From: an uncultured Clostridium sp.
GTDB taxonomy: Bacteria; Bacillota; Clostridia; Peptostreptococcales; Peptostreptococcaceae
Reading direction: 5' to 3'
Assembly: GCA_900539645.1 (NCBI GenBank)
Contig: UQCY01000128.1
Span: 1-5,511, forward strand
DNA: 5,511 nt
Part shown: positions 5,439 through 5,511 of the stretch, one piece after another
Layout: each line of letters opens with the position of its first letter
How positions within the stretch are numbered: the first letter of the stretch is position 1
Translations under genes and position numbers: made by a program
The notes under the pieces: generated by a model
Database searches by the model: none
What the model saw: the letters and a program-made list of their open reading frames with translations, nothing else
What the model was told of the DNA's origin: nothing

Positions 5439-5511
5439 ATAAATACGATAAATTTAGGTTTTGTTAACTTGATATGAAAAAAATACTCTCGAAACAAAAA
5501 ATAAATCGATG

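Larger units (their letters stand above)
5164..5511. other. Gene-free AT-rich intergenic region
   Basis: I find no supportable coding region on either strand here; open frames are very short and lack ribosome sites. It contains the plus-strand promoter at 5267-5295, the near-palindrome at 5239-5254, a 14-bp palindrome at 5425-5438 and several A or T runs (for example 5341-5348 and 5366-5373). It probably separates the minus-strand protease gene from a plus-strand gene beyond the window. A small RNA cannot be excluded. Confidence 0.6.

Overview
The window looks like chromosomal DNA from a low-GC anaerobic Firmicute. The Peptostreptococcaceae (relatives of Clostridioides difficile) are the best guess. 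The strongest pointer is a secreted papain-type protease carrying three CWB2 cell-wall anchoring repeats, the architecture of C. difficile Cwp84/Cwp13. A two-gene SufC-SufB cassette of the short anaerobe/archaeal type, the strong AT bias and the GGAGG ribosome sites fit the same group. No tRNA, rRNA, CRISPR array or mobile element is visible.

Layout: (1) 64-420, plus strand, a short lipoprotein of unknown function. (2) 453-2115, minus strand, a sufC-sufB operon whose two genes overlap by 8 bp. Its intrinsic terminator lies inside the 3' end of the convergent lipoprotein gene. (3) 2336-2602, minus strand, a small two-helix membrane protein with a TTG start and a poly-lysine tail, closed by its own terminator. 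(4) 2727-5072, minus strand, the large S-layer-type cysteine protease. (5) 5073-5511, gene-free regulatory DNA. It holds a tandemly duplicated promoter block with a Fur-box-like palindrome for the protease, and a good plus-strand promoter firing out of the window.

The SufCB pair should assemble Fe-S clusters in the cytoplasm. SufC is the ATPase and the short SufB is the scaffold; no cysteine desulfurase gene lies beside them here. The protease should be exported, held on the wall by its CWB2 repeats and process surface-layer proteins. The two functions are not obviously linked. The only hint of shared control is GATAA-type, Fur-like sequence upstream of both, and this is weak in DNA so rich in A and T. 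I see no clearly new multi-gene system. The observations most worth following are the duplicated protease promoter with its Fur-like insert, the minimal SufCB pair with a Cys/His cluster, and the unexplained divergent transcript starting near 5302.
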